Source: Shewanella putrefaciens (GTDB lineage Bacteria; Pseudomonadota; Gammaproteobacteria; Enterobacterales; Shewanellaceae). Taken from it: a DNA stretch of 64,000 bases. Below the pieces are notes generated by a model that was given only the letters and a program-made list of their open reading frames with translations, was not told where the DNA came from and did no database searches. The translations under genes were made by a program, and so were the position numbers. Below are positions 36,944 to 46,438 of this stretch, piece by piece. How positions within the stretch are numbered: the first letter of the stretch is position 1; the number at the start of each line of letters is the position of its first letter. The stretch lies in contig NZ_CP066370.1 of NCBI RefSeq assembly GCF_016406325.1, positions 2,480,001 to 2,544,000 on the forward strand, read 5' to 3'.

Positions 36944-39379
36944 TTAAGATTCGTTGCCGCGGAACGCTAGCACGGCGCGGTCAGTGGTGATTTGTGAATG
37001 ACCGCTTTGCACTGTGCGCAGTAGCATCACGGGTTTTGATGCTGCGAAGGTTTTAAAGCGGATAGCTTCACCCGCATTCCAGCCGCCACCAAACGCACCT
37101 ACGCGGATGATAAAATACGGGGCTAGAGTGAGCGGGTTAATAGGTGCAAAGTCGTTTAATGTGTCACCCGTGGCGATTTGCCCAAGCCTACGTCCAACGC
37201 ACCGAAACACTGTTGCTGAGGTGAATATCAATACCCAATCTTCGTTTATCGCAGTGTTGTTGAGCACTTCAATCGGATAATCCACAGCGTTTAAATTGCC
37301 CGTGGCTGGCGTGCCATCTAAGTCCCAGTTGTTAGCCCACGCCGTCATATCGCGTACGGGGCCAACGCGGGCTTGTAAATCACCGAGATTTTGCACACTC
37401 GATACATTTGCGCCGATGGGATATGTTTGGCTAAGCGGCGAAGCGAGTACCAGCGATTTTTTACGCACCTCAGTCACTAGCGCGACTTCGCCTATCGTAT
37501 CGGTGAGGATAAAAGGCGCGGTAAAACCGCTAAAATCGCTATTGATAGTGACAACACCTGTCTCTTTAACCCACTCGTAATGAGTGTTAGCTAGCGTCCA
37601 GAGTGATTTGCCTTCGGCGTCAGTGATATCAACAAAGCGCGCATTGGCGCGAACTGACTTGGTTTGCGCTGGCGCAGGGCTTGATACTACTTGCACTTGT
37701 GTATCTTGGACTGATACTGGATTCCACGCAGTGAACGCCTCTACTACCCCGCCGTTTTTAATCCGCAAAGGGTTTAAGCCGTAGAGTTCTGGCGGTGGTG
37801 ATAGCGATACTGTTTCGCTAATGTCATAACGTAGCGTTTTTAGGTCCACGTTCTGAGCAAAAGTCAGTGATACGTTAGTCCCTGTGATAGTGCCAGTTAC
37901 CCCTGAGCCAGTGATCACGCCATCACTATCACTTGATCCAGACAACAGCGTGTCACCCGCTGCGTTACTCACTTGCACATAGAATGTGTCGAGCACTGGC
38001 GCATCGGTCACAAGGGCAAAATTAGCAATATTGTCAGCACTGGTTGATGACTCAACTAAACTGCTATATGAGATAGTGAAGTCACCTCTGCTGTCTAAAA
38101 ACTTAGTGGGTACGCCAGTTTCATAATCTAATTGCACTAAACGCACACTCGCCATTGCATCAACAAAGTTGCCGTCTGACGTTTCGGTTAATATGCGTGC
38201 GCCATGGACTGAGTTAGTGAATGTAATCACCATCTTCGTTGAACCCAGCGTTATCTTTTTACCCGCTGGAAAGCTGCCGCCGTAGTTGAACACATCGTAT
38301 TTTGATGCAGAAATATATTCGATAGTGATTGCAGAGATATCGTAAATACTGAGATTGCTTACCGCTGTAAATGTAACAGTAGTGCCAACGATTGACCTAT
38401 TCCACGTTGCTAATGAGTTGACCACTTTAGGTGCTAAACTCAGCCCAGTGTTAACAAAGTCATTACTAAGTAAATCAGCCAATTCAAAGATATAAGTTTG
38501 TTGACCTGCAATATATGGCGTGCTCGCAGTTTTAGCGATAATGCCGCCGCTGTCTGTGGTGATGCTGTTGCCAGAGAGAGGATTTACTGTTTTAACTTTG
38601 GGTAAAAGTTCGCTCACTGTTGACTCAAGCATGATCTCATTGCTTGATGAAGATGCAGCAGTGAGTTTGCTTACACCGTGATATTTAATGCCATCGTTAT
38701 CGCTAGTTAAACGCATTTTAGTACAACCCGTTTCACCACCAATGTTGACATTAGTGTCTGGCGTATTAAATGGAATAGCTGGTTTGAATCTGGCAATGCC
38801 CGTTGCACCGCCTGTGACAGTTTCTAATATCTCGCAAAAATGCTCGAAGCGTGGATAAAGCGCATTTTCAGCCCCAGTGTACTCAACTGAAATAACAATC
38901 TTTTGGCCCTGCACCAGCGTTACATTTGACCAATATTCTTGGCCGTTAAAAAAGTAAGATGATTGCAAATAAGCGCGTGGGAACGAATCTTGCCCTGCTA
39001 ATAATCCGATCAAGCCTTTACGGATCAACTGTCCCGCCCGAACTGAGGATTCCAGAATCTCAACCATATCAGTCATGCGGTCGGCATCGTCTAGCGTGTC
39101 AGCCTCAGCGATTAACATGCTCACTAAATCATCGGTTGGTTTTTGGCTGATAAATACATGTGCGTCGAGCAACACTGATGTATCTGCAGTATAAAGCGCG
39201 GGATAACATTTAACGATATCAACAGCGCTTACTGCGTGGTCGATATCTGATATTGCGCGAAACAGTTCGTTAAGCTTGCCAGACTCAACCGCAAGCTTAG
39301 TGCGCTGACCGCCAGCGTCATCACTTGAGCCAAGCTGTTCTGGCTTAAATACTTTTAAATCGGCACGGGTGATAGTCAT
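36944..39379 (-). CDS. Large tail-tip protein (811 aa)
   Basis: An 811-residue protein with an alpha-helical N-terminus (MTITRADLKVFKPEQLGSSD... about residues 1-130) followed by long beta-rich Ser/Thr/Val-rich sequence typical of virion tip or fibre proteins. The C-terminal part includes PIEVLNNTAINEDWVLIFTS and IGQIATGDTLNDFAPINPLT-like strands. Position between the tape-measure region and the hub gene makes it a distal tail structural protein. No enzymatic motif is visible. No family named with confidence. Confidence 0.65.
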   Translation of the reverse strand: MTITRADLKVFKPEQLGSSDDAGGQRTKLAVESGKLNELFRAISDIDHAVSAVDIVKCYPALYTADTSVLLDAHVFISQKPTDDLVSMLIAEADTLDDADRMTDMVEILESSVRAGQLIRKGLIGLLAGQDSFPRAYLQSSYFFNGQEYWSNVTLVQGQKIVISVEYTGAENALYPRFEHFCEILETVTGGATGIARFKPAIPFNTPDTNVNIGGETGCTKMRLTSDNDGIKYHGVSKLTAASSSSNEIMLESTVSELLPKVKTVNPLSGNSITTDSGGIIAKTASTPYIAGQQTYIFELADLLSNDFVNTGLSLAPKVVNSLATWNRSIVGTTVTFTAVSNLSIYDISAITIEYISASKYDVFNYGGSFPAGKKITLGSTKMVITFTNSVHGARILTETSDGNFVDAMASVRLVQLDYETGVPTKFLDSRGDFTISYSSLVESSTSADNIANFALVTDAPVLDTFYVQVSNAAGDTLLSGSSDSDGVITGSGVTGTITGTNVSLTFAQNVDLKTLRYDISETVSLSPPPELYGLNPLRIKNGGVVEAFTAWNPVSVQDTQVQVVSSPAPAQTKSVRANARFVDITDAEGKSLWTLANTHYEWVKETGVVTINSDFSGFTAPFILTDTIGEVALVTEVRKKSLVLASPLSQTYPIGANVSSVQNLGDLQARVGPVRDMTAWANNWDLDGTPATGNLNAVDYPIEVLNNTAINEDWVLIFTSATVFRCVGRRLGQIATGDTLNDFAPINPLTLAPYFIIRVGAFGGGWNAGEAIRFKTFAASKPVMLLRTVQSGHSQITTDRAVLAFRGNES

Positions 39380-39397
39380 ATGATATCCAAGAATAAA

Positions 39398-39478
39398 TAG
39401 CTAAAAGCTGGATCCACGCGTTCGCGAGGATGACGGCAAAGCCTAGTACCTAGGGCCTAAAACCTAGAACCTTAAAAA
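39398..39478. repeat. REP-like plus CTAG-rich intergenic repeat, copy 1
   Basis: The core at 39401-39436 reads ctaaaagctggatccacgcg then ttcgcgaggatgacgg, an imperfect palindrome (ATCC-x-CGCG-TT-CGCG-x-GGAT, one arm with a variant base). It is followed by a tract dense in CTAG (CCTAGTACCTAGGGCC...). Similar units fill other gaps of the late operon at 39851, 46439 and 50211. Confidence 0.75.
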
Positions 39479-39850
39479 TTACATCGTTAAAAACTTAAGG
39501 GTGACGTTGGTTAGCTGCGGATAGCCGGCTACCTCATCAAACACATCTTCGCCAGCGATCGGTGAGGATTGGGTGTTATCCCAAATCACGTTGTAATCAG
39601 TGCCCTCATGCGCAAGAGTAAAAGCGGTTAACGTGCTGGCAGCATGGGCCTGTAATTGCTCAAACTCGCTGCGCGCAATCCAGCCATCTTTGGTGCCTAA
39701 GGTCATGGCGTGGCCTGCGGGAATGGCGGTTTGCTGCACCTGCGGCGCACCGTTTAAAGCACGCTTTAGGTTGGCGGCAACGCGCACCTTTTCGTTGCGG
39801 TTTAGCCACAGCAGATCGCCGCTAATCGCGATGGTATCGATGGTGGTCAT
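39479..39850 (-). CDS. Tail protein downstream of tape measure (123 aa)
   Basis: A 123-residue protein (MTTIDTIAISGDLLWLNRNE ... LTNVTLKFLTM) in the place of lambda gpM, just after the tape measure in transcription order. The fold looks like a small beta-sandwich. The segment GHAMTLGTKDGWIARSEFEQ is a pattern I associate with phage tail proteins, but I cannot name the family. It is flanked on both sides by CTAG-rich repeat tracts. Confidence 0.6.
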   Translation of the reverse strand: MTTIDTIAISGDLLWLNRNEKVRVAANLKRALNGAPQVQQTAIPAGHAMTLGTKDGWIARSEFEQLQAHAASTLTAFTLAHEGTDYNVIWDNTQSSPIAGEDVFDEVAGYPQLTNVTLKFLTM

Positions 39851-39976
39851 GGGGTTCCTTGTCTAAAGAAGGTGCTAGGGGTAAAGCCTAGATGCTAGGT
39901 CCTAAAAGCTGGATCCCCGCATTCGCGAGGATGACGGCAAAAGAGTGAAGTCTATAACCTAGGGCCTAGCACCTTT
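39851..39976. repeat. REP-like plus CTAG-rich intergenic repeat, copy 2
   Basis: Core at 39902-39937 (loop base changed: CCCCGCATTCGCGAGG) flanked on both sides by CTAG-bearing stretches (GTGCTAGGGG, CCTAGATGCTAGG, ACCTAGGGCCTAGCACC). The outer parts AAGGTGCTAG and CTAGCACCTT are inverted repeats of each other. Confidence 0.75.
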
Positions 39977-42900
39977 TTACCCGCCTATCGATTGCAGCCG
40001 CTTGATCTCCGCGACTAGCTCTGTCACCAGGCTGCGCTTCATTTGGGCATCAAAGGTACTGTTGCCCACTTGCAACTTAAGCACTACAGCATCCGAGCTA
40101 TTGCCCACCGGGGCATTTGCGCTAGGTGTGTTTGTGGTGGTTGTAGTGGTTTGCGTAGCGGCTTTGGCGCTAGCTGCAGCGGTGGCAGTTTGCTGTTTGG
40201 CCTCAGCTTCGCTTTTGGCTTTAGCGGCTTTATCGGCTTCTTGCTGGGCTTTAATTTCAGCAGTGCGAAACTCATAAACTTGTTTGAGTGTTCGCTCAGC
40301 TTCTTTTAGATCCGCGATAAGTTGTTTATCGCCTGAGCGCTCAGCGGCCGCAAGTTGGGCTTTAAGATCGGCTACTTGCTCTTGATATCGACGCTTTTCG
40401 ATTTCATCTTGCCGTCCGAGATAACCATCTAACTCATCTTGCAATGATTTAAGCGTGGACTCAGCACTATCGCGCAATGCATCCATGCGTTGTTTTGCGC
40501 TAGCCAATGCTGATGTGAGCAATGACATATCCTGGTCGTTCACGAGATCAAGGGCTTTAGTTGCCCGTTCTGCACTGTTGATAATTTTTATGTTTGCGCT
40601 ATCAGTACTATCTAGTGCATCAACTAACTGCAGCAGTTCCAGTTTTTGGCGATAATATGCGCGCTCAGCAATCTTGCCAGCTTTTTCAGTCTCGAGAGCC
40701 CACGTTCGCAAACCAACAAAATCGACTGTTTTAGCAAGCTGATTATTCAGATCTCCAATGGTCCCGTTTAGACCATCAAGCGTCGTTTTTACTTTATCAA
40801 TCTCACCGACTTCTTTTACGACTTTTTGAGTACCGTAAACAATCGAGTCAAAATATTGAGCCGCTCCCTCACTGAGGGATCTAACACTTTGATAAACATC
40901 AGCACCGAGTGATGCAAAATAATCGGCTACCGCAGCTAATCCGGTACCCGCATTTTCGGCAGATTTAACGATGGTATCGAATGTGTTTGATATTACCCCA
41001 CCGAATGCATCAGCATTTTTTGTTACTGCGCTGGCGGTTTTTTCGGTACTAGCAGTAAAGTTATTTTGGGCAGTGATCACGCGGCTATATTGAGTGACTA
41101 GCTTATCAATCTCGCCTGTTAGCCCCATTGCCGCGGCTTGTTGACGTAGACTTGAAGCGACTTGGCCGTCACTCGCTTGGCCCACGTTAAGAGATGCTTG
41201 CTCAGCTTTAAGCGCTGTTTCAGCATATTTTAAAAACGCTTGATTTAGCTCGTATGTTGATGCGGTACCCGCCTGAGCACCTTTCTTTACTTCATCAAAT
41301 GTCTTTTTTGCTTCAGCAGCTTGATCACGCAACACTTTTAGCGTGGTAATGCCAGCTTTAGCCATTGATGCTTCATAGTCGTTGGCGGCAGTGGAGGTTT
41401 TTTTAATCTCCGCAGTTAGCTGAGTTTGCGCTTTTGCCAACTCAGCGGCCGCTTTTTTGGCGTTGTCTTGGGCTGTTTTATAGTCATCAACCGATGCTTC
41501 GCCCGCAATAAATGCATCACGCACTTTAGTGAGCTGATCTTGCGCAAGCTGATTTTGTTCGGCGCGTAAATTAACGGTAGCGGTAGCCAGCGCAGCGTTT
41601 GATTTAGCTAACTGATTTTGTTTATCAACCTGCGATAACTGCACATCTCCAAGTCGTAGTGTAGCGTTTTCAAGCTGAATTTGTGCAGCCTCGAGTTCAG
41701 CAAGGCTTGCTTTGCCTGAGTCTTTTAATGCCTTGTAATGATCTTTAGCCGCGAGTTCACGCGCCTTCCACGCATCCACCTCTTTAGTCGCGGATTCATT
41801 GGCTTTTTCGGCAGCGGCCACCGCTTGTTGACTAGCCTCGAGTTGCTGCTCAAGCTGGCTTTTAACTGCCGCTTTTACTTTCTCAGCATTATCAACTTGG
41901 GTCTGAGTAGTGCCATCCGAGTCTAAACGGATATCCACACCCATTTGTTTAAGGGCGGCTGTGGCATCGCGGGCATCTTGCTTAACTTGATCAAGATAGG
42001 CTTTTGATACGGCTTTTAATGCATTAGCTTGGTTTTCAAGTGTTCGCGCTAATTCATCACCGCCAAACGCGCCAACTACCGTTGCCCAACCTTGCAAAAT
42101 TAATCCAAATACCCCGCTAACAGCCGCGCCGAATGTTGCCACAACGGAAGTAAAAGCATTAAAAACAAACCGCACAGAACCCGCGACAACATTAAGCCCA
42201 GTCGCAAAGGCGGTGATGTTTTCCATCATGCCTTTTAGACTTTTTCCACCATCAACTAAAATAGTGCGAAAAAAGTCGCTGATATCTTGTGCTGCGGCTT
42301 TAATACTGCCGCTTTTATTCAGATCATCAAATTGGGTGTTGATATCTTTTAGCAAGTCAACCGCGACTTGATACGCGCCAGAGTCCGCGATGATTTGCTT
42401 GAATGACTCCCATTTGTTTGAGATTAAATTGAGTTGACCGCTGAGTCGTTCAAGACTTAATGCCGCTTGGCCGTTAGCTTGCCGCCCCATTTCATCAAAC
42501 AATTGCTTCATTACATCGCGGCCAAGTTTGCCAGCTTCACTCAGCTTGCCAAGTTGCACCGCGTTTTTACCTGTAACTTTTTCGAGCAAATCCCATACAG
42601 GAACGCCGCGTTCGACTAGCTGGAGGATTTCTTCACCCTGCAGCTTTTGCTTTGCCCACGCTTGGCCCGTGGCGAGGATGATACCTTCTAGCTTTTCTTG
42701 GCTACCGCCTAGCTTAGCGTTGTAATCGACCATCGATTGTAAGGCCCCATTCATGGGGTCGATGCCGAAAGTTTTTAAGGATGCGAACGCTTGCTTAGCA
42801 CTATCAAGTTGCGTGCCTGTGCTGTTAGCAAAATCTTTAATCCATAGTGTAGCTTGCTCACCCGCTGCGATACTGCCCACCATCGCCGTCATTTGAGCAG

Positions 42901-43894
42901 TGAAAGCGGCAGACTTATCACCCGCAGATAAGACGGATTTTAAACTTTCCCATAACCTATCAACACCAACATAGGCTGATGCCATTGCAAACAGAGAAGT
43001 TGTTGCGGCTCTAATACTACCGCCAAAATCACTTGATGATTTTTTGCTTTCATCGAGCAATTTATTGTGGCGCTCAAGTCGAGTGTTTACACCCTTAAGT
43101 GCGATTTCAGCGGCGGCTTGTTGAGTCTTTAAATCTTTACTGGCATCAGCCAGTTTGTTCATATCGATACCGGCTTTATTGAGCACGGTTTGTTGTTTAT
43201 CTAGCTCCGCTTTGTTGCGTCCAAGGCTAGTGCCGAGTTGATTTAACTCAGTGCGAGCACTTTTAACTTTAAGTGTGTACTCGGCTTTTTTTTGCCCCGC
43301 TTTATCAACTTCAGAACCGAGTTGTTTTAATTCGGTTGATTGCTGATCAAGTTCGGTAGCTAACGATTTGGCGCTGGTTTCGGTATTTTTTTGCGCTGTT
43401 TCTAATTTTTTTAAATCATCTTTAGCGCGTGAGAGTGCTGCAGCTTGATCTTCACTCGCTTGAGCGCCTTTATCTTGAGTCGCCGTTAGTCGCTCAACTT
43501 CGGCACGTGCGGCAGCGAGTTGATCATCATATTTACTGAGTTCCGCAATTGTCTGACTGTATTCAGTTTCAAGTGCAGCGGTTGATAATGCTGCTTCTTT
43601 TTGTGCTGACTCTAACTGCTTTAAAACACGAGCAGATTCTTTTTGATCTTGATTAAATTTATCGAGTGCGCGTGAGCTATCTACAAAGGCCTTTTCACCT
43701 TTACTGATTGATGACGTGAGATCATCAATCGCTTTGATTGCCGCTTGTTGCTGCTTTAAATCATCCAGGCGTTCGTTTAAGGCTTCACTTTGGTTTGCCA
43801 ACTCTTGCAATGCCTTTTCTGATTTTTCAGCTTCACTTGAAAACAAGTCGCGGCCTTGAATGATCAGGTTGACTACTTGATCTTTAAAACTCAT
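39977..43894 (-). CDS. Tail tape measure protein
   Basis: A 1305-residue tape measure that sets tail length. ATG 43894 is used because GGTGA precedes it; the frame is open to 43936. The N-terminal 300 residues are an almost unbroken coiled coil (QSEALNERLDDLKQQQAAIK onward). The conserved tape-measure N-terminal domain follows at about residues 325-500 (FTAQMTAMVGSIAAGEQATL ... LQLVERGVPVWDLLEKVTGK). Next come hydrophobic segments near 560-610 and further coiled coil. An Ala/Thr/Lys-rich low-complexity linker lies before the C-terminus. No separate G/GT-like chaperone frame fits upstream. Confidence 0.93.
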   Translation of the reverse strand: MSFKDQVVNLIIQGRDLFSSEAEKSEKALQELANQSEALNERLDDLKQQQAAIKAIDDLTSSISKGEKAFVDSSRALDKFNQDQKESARVLKQLESAQKEAALSTAALETEYSQTIAELSKYDDQLAAARAEVERLTATQDKGAQASEDQAAALSRAKDDLKKLETAQKNTETSAKSLATELDQQSTELKQLGSEVDKAGQKKAEYTLKVKSARTELNQLGTSLGRNKAELDKQQTVLNKAGIDMNKLADASKDLKTQQAAAEIALKGVNTRLERHNKLLDESKKSSSDFGGSIRAATTSLFAMASAYVGVDRLWESLKSVLSAGDKSAAFTAQMTAMVGSIAAGEQATLWIKDFANSTGTQLDSAKQAFASLKTFGIDPMNGALQSMVDYNAKLGGSQEKLEGIILATGQAWAKQKLQGEEILQLVERGVPVWDLLEKVTGKNAVQLGKLSEAGKLGRDVMKQLFDEMGRQANGQAALSLERLSGQLNLISNKWESFKQIIADSGAYQVAVDLLKDINTQFDDLNKSGSIKAAAQDISDFFRTILVDGGKSLKGMMENITAFATGLNVVAGSVRFVFNAFTSVVATFGAAVSGVFGLILQGWATVVGAFGGDELARTLENQANALKAVSKAYLDQVKQDARDATAALKQMGVDIRLDSDGTTQTQVDNAEKVKAAVKSQLEQQLEASQQAVAAAEKANESATKEVDAWKARELAAKDHYKALKDSGKASLAELEAAQIQLENATLRLGDVQLSQVDKQNQLAKSNAALATATVNLRAEQNQLAQDQLTKVRDAFIAGEASVDDYKTAQDNAKKAAAELAKAQTQLTAEIKKTSTAANDYEASMAKAGITTLKVLRDQAAEAKKTFDEVKKGAQAGTASTYELNQAFLKYAETALKAEQASLNVGQASDGQVASSLRQQAAAMGLTGEIDKLVTQYSRVITAQNNFTASTEKTASAVTKNADAFGGVISNTFDTIVKSAENAGTGLAAVADYFASLGADVYQSVRSLSEGAAQYFDSIVYGTQKVVKEVGEIDKVKTTLDGLNGTIGDLNNQLAKTVDFVGLRTWALETEKAGKIAERAYYRQKLELLQLVDALDSTDSANIKIINSAERATKALDLVNDQDMSLLTSALASAKQRMDALRDSAESTLKSLQDELDGYLGRQDEIEKRRYQEQVADLKAQLAAAERSGDKQLIADLKEAERTLKQVYEFRTAEIKAQQEADKAAKAKSEAEAKQQTATAAASAKAATQTTTTTTNTPSANAPVGNSSDAVVLKLQVGNSTFDAQMKRSLVTELVAEIKRLQSIGG

Positions 43895-43920
43895 GGCATC
43901 ACCAATGGAATAAACAAACC

Positions 43921-43960
43921 AAAATAAAAAGCCCACAGCATTGAATAAATGCTGTGGGCT
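43921..43960 (-). terminator. Internal terminator between tail tube and tape measure genes
   Basis: On the minus strand GCCCACAGCATT, loop, AATGCTGTGGGC then TTTTTATTTT. It is a strong stem with a T-run in the 83-bp gap after the tail tube gene. It would let tube protein be made in excess over tape measure. Confidence 0.85.
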
Positions 43961-43977
43961 AGAGGGTTAAGCAGGGA

Positions 43978-44697
43978 TTACGCAGCGCTACGGACGAAGA
44001 ACTTAGACTTGCCAGTAGCAACAATCGAGCTATCGGCAAGCACACCGCCTTCGATATCAAAGCTACCGAAGTCATCGCCAATCAAGTCCATGCCCGCAGT
44101 GGGGCTTGGACTCCACTTGAAAAACTTCAGCGTCCACGGTTTACCTGTGGCATCGTTAACACCGTCAATCACCACTGGAACCACCGCACCGGATTCGGTT
44201 AATGCTTGCATCGCATTACCCGCTTTTTTGGTGTAGCTCACTTTAAGAGCTTGGCCTGCGGTGATATTACCTGATGATAAGGCGCGGATACCGCCAGCAC
44301 TGACCACATAATCAGTGTCTTTAACATAGGTAGTGGCGCCAGTATCGTTAGTGACTTCTGGGTCAACAGTGGTGTCGATCATAAACTTGGTATCGGCTAG
44401 GCCGTCCAATACTGCGGTGATTGGCTCATCATCCACTGTGCCAGCAGTTAACACTTCAACTTTACCGCGCAGCGCTAAGGCCATGTTAGCGTTGCTAAAG
44501 TCGTTCATGGTGAATGACAATTTAACCGCTTTAACGCGGGTAATTTCGGCCGCATTGCCGCCACCGCCACGGAAGTTTGGTTGGGTTTTGGTTTCTTGTT
44601 CGATGGCAATTTTTACGCCTGAGGCGTTGCCAACGTCACGGCCATCAACGTAAACGATGCCTGAGCCGATGTAACTTTCAACGACTGTTTCACTCAT
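43978..44697 (-). CDS. Major tail tube protein
   Basis: A 239-residue protein with the composition of siphophage tail tube proteins (MSETVVESYIGSGIVYVDGR ... GNASGVKIAIEQETKTQPNF). The central loop domain VTNDTGATTYVKDTDYVVSA resembles an added Ig-like or tube-surface loop. The start overlaps the upstream gene by 4 nt (ATGA). An intrinsic terminator follows the stop, consistent with high expression of this gene. It stands where lambda gpV stands. Confidence 0.85.
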   Translation of the reverse strand: MSETVVESYIGSGIVYVDGRDVGNASGVKIAIEQETKTQPNFRGGGGNAAEITRVKAVKLSFTMNDFSNANMALALRGKVEVLTAGTVDDEPITAVLDGLADTKFMIDTTVDPEVTNDTGATTYVKDTDYVVSAGGIRALSSGNITAGQALKVSYTKKAGNAMQALTESGAVVPVVIDGVNDATGKPWTLKFFKWSPSPTAGMDLIGDDFGSFDIEGGVLADSSIVATGKSKFFVRSAA

Positions 44698-45119
44698 AGT
44701 GAGTCTCCAAATTTAACGGTATTAACAAGGGATAGGGTGAGCACCGCTAACCCGTGTTTTTCGTGGGCTTCGGGCATGATGTACTTGCAGGGTTCTAGCT
44801 CTTTAAAAGTGATCACCAATGGCAACCAACTGAGTTTTTCAACTGTGCGTTCATCTTTGTAAAACGCGGTGCGGATGGCGCGCACAAGGTTAATCAGATC
44901 AGCAGTTGGCGTTGGGGTTTTATCAACAGTGATACCTGCCACTACTTGCAGCACCAGATCATCACGATAACTATCAACCCCGTTTTTAGCGCCAAAGCCA
45001 TCAGTAAACGGTTGCAAAAAAATAAACTGCTTATCCTTGGCTACACCTTGCGCGTAAAAACCTTCGCGCACGGTCGCGCCTTCAACCATTTTTAAACGGT
45101 CGATAATTACTTGGATCAT
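44694..45119 (-). CDS. Tail terminator-like protein (gpU position)
   Basis: A 141-residue protein, MIQVIIDRLKMVEGATVREG ... VKFGDSL. Length, helical start, and place directly before the tail tube gene match the lambda gpU tail-terminator group, which caps the tail and joins it to the head. I assign it by position and fold pattern rather than clear sequence identity. Confidence 0.6.
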   Translation of the reverse strand: MIQVIIDRLKMVEGATVREGFYAQGVAKDKQFIFLQPFTDGFGAKNGVDSYRDDLVLQVVAGITVDKTPTPTADLINLVRAIRTAFYKDERTVEKLSWLPLVITFKELEPCKYIMPEAHEKHGLAVLTLSLVNTVKFGDSL

Positions 45120-45177
45120 GGGGAGTCCTTAAAAAAGGGATAGGAACAGCGAGGCCCTAGGATCTATAACCTAGCGC
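45120..45177. repeat. CTAG-rich intergenic tract without REP core
   Basis: 58 bp containing GGCCCTAGGATC and ATAACCTAGCGCCTA; same flavour as the tracts at 39.4, 39.9, 46.5 and 50.2 kb but lacking the GGATCCCCGCG palindrome. Confidence 0.55.
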
Positions 45178-45735
45178 CTATCTATTCGTATACTGGCCGT
45201 ATTTACTTCGCAGATGAGCAATAATCGGCGGCTCAATATCGTCGCGGATTTTGCTAAAACTGCCAGCCACTGAAGGGCCGTATAGCGATTTTTGCCCCTT
45301 AAGCTTGCGCCAACTGTTATCGCCTTTTTGGCGCTGGAACATGATTTGATTGCCGTTGCGGCCAATCAGGGTAAATGTACCTTTAAACCATATTGGCTGA
45401 TTGCGCAGGGCGCTAATCATGTGGCCGTCAGTTCTTGAGCCGCCATTTTTGCCCGTGCGAGTTAATGCTCTGGCAAAGCGGGTTAAGGTGCTTGCGCGAT
45501 AACGGGCGGTGATCACCCCTTTTAAGTTGCGCGGGTCCACACTCACCGAAAGGTGTTGTTCGATGTAACTGCGGGAGTTAAAACCATAGCGGTTAAAGAT
45601 GGCATCGACCGCCGCTTTTTGCCCAAACTTAATAGTGTCATCAATAGCGCGGTTAATCGCTGGCGCTTGGGCGGCACGGATGCGGTTCAGTTCCTTTGTT
45701 ACCGCCTCCATGCCTTCAATCTTTATCCGCGCCAT
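45178..45735 (-). CDS. Minor tail protein Z-like
   Basis: A 185-residue basic protein (MARIKIEGMEAVTKELNRIR ... AINRAIDDTIKFGQKAAVDA). The helical start followed by RYGFNSRSYIEQHLSVSVDP and a basic C-terminal part is the pattern of prophage minor tail protein Z, a neck/tail-completion protein. Position between the head-completion gene and gpU-like gene agrees with lambda order (Z before U). Confidence 0.72.
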   Translation of the reverse strand: MARIKIEGMEAVTKELNRIRAAQAPAINRAIDDTIKFGQKAAVDAIFNRYGFNSRSYIEQHLSVSVDPRNLKGVITARYRASTLTRFARALTRTGKNGGSRTDGHMISALRNQPIWFKGTFTLIGRNGNQIMFQRQKGDNSWRKLKGQKSLYGPSVAGSFSKIRDDIEPPIIAHLRSKYGQYTNR

Positions 45736-45744
45736 AGTCTCACC

Positions 45745-46110
45745 TTAGTCATTTAAGCTGATATAGATAAAGCGGGTGCTGATGCTATCAAGACTGACTA
45801 GCTGTGTAAGTCTGCCTTGCTGTCCATTGGATATAAATGTCCCGTTTTCATCAACGCCGCCTAAGGCAAATTCATCACCCACATTTACTGCTCCATCACT
45901 TAGTAAGAACTCTGCTCTGCTGATTAACTCTGGTACATACTCATTAGCGGATGCAGCTATTTCTACTCCGTTATCATCCAAATTCACCAAGCGAACAAAT
46001 GGCGCGGATCCATCGATTGGGGTAAAAAGGCACGGATCAGCCAAACGCTGAAACACCCGCGCCATTTTACCGTTAACGCGGTCGGCAAAGTGATTGCCCA
46101 CGTTAGGCAT
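45745..46110 (-). CDS. Head-tail joining protein, probable
   Basis: A 121-residue protein (MPNVGNHFADRVNGKMARVF ... SISTRFIYISLND). The start overlaps the previous stop by 8 nt. Position between the capsid cement gene and the Z-like gene corresponds to lambda FII, the head-completion/joining protein. Sequence similarity to a named family is not evident to me. Confidence 0.6.
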   Translation of the reverse strand: MPNVGNHFADRVNGKMARVFQRLADPCLFTPIDGSAPFVRLVNLDDNGVEIAASANEYVPELISRAEFLLSDGAVNVGDEFALGGVDENGTFISNGQQGRLTQLVSLDSISTRFIYISLND

Positions 46111-46426
46111 TGATCTTCACCCAAACCGTGGTGGATGGGTTGCCAGCACCAAGCCACGCTTTACCAACTCGCGTGTTGTCTGTTGCAGTGTCGGTGATTA
46201 CCTTAGCGGTATTGTCCCAATAAACATCATCGCCTTGGCCTATATCAGCGGTATTGGCTTTGGGTAATTCAACAACGCCTTCAGTAATAAATTCGCCAGG
46301 CGTGTTTGCTGGGATATTGCATATAGCAACAGCTAGTAGAGCACCGATTAACAATGCTTGCCCGCTAGTCACTGCAACCGTTGGGGTGAACGTGATGGTC
46401 TTGCTATCTTGCATGTAATTTTTCAT
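46103..46426 (-). CDS. Capsid decoration (cement) protein, DUF2190 family
   Basis: A 107-residue small beta-rich protein (SKTITFTPTVAVTSGQALLI, GVVELPKANTADIGQGDDVY, STTVWVKINA) typical of DUF2190 capsid cement proteins, the analogue of lambda gpD. It has a strong AAGGAA site before ATG 46426 and follows the capsid gene in transcription order. About 180 bp of repeats separate it from the capsid gene. Confidence 0.82.
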   Translation of the reverse strand: MKNYMQDSKTITFTPTVAVTSGQALLIGALLAVAICNIPANTPGEFITEGVVELPKANTADIGQGDDVYWDNTAKVITDTATDNTRVGKAWLGAGNPSTTVWVKINA

Positions 46427-46438
46427 GGGGTTTCCTTA

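Noticed and set aside
40002..40309. Plus-strand ORFs opposite the tape measure, capsid, portal and terminase genes
   Set aside because: They run opposite clearly coding, motif-bearing minus-strand genes, lack ribosome sites and have low-complexity or nonsense-like products; shadows of the real genes.
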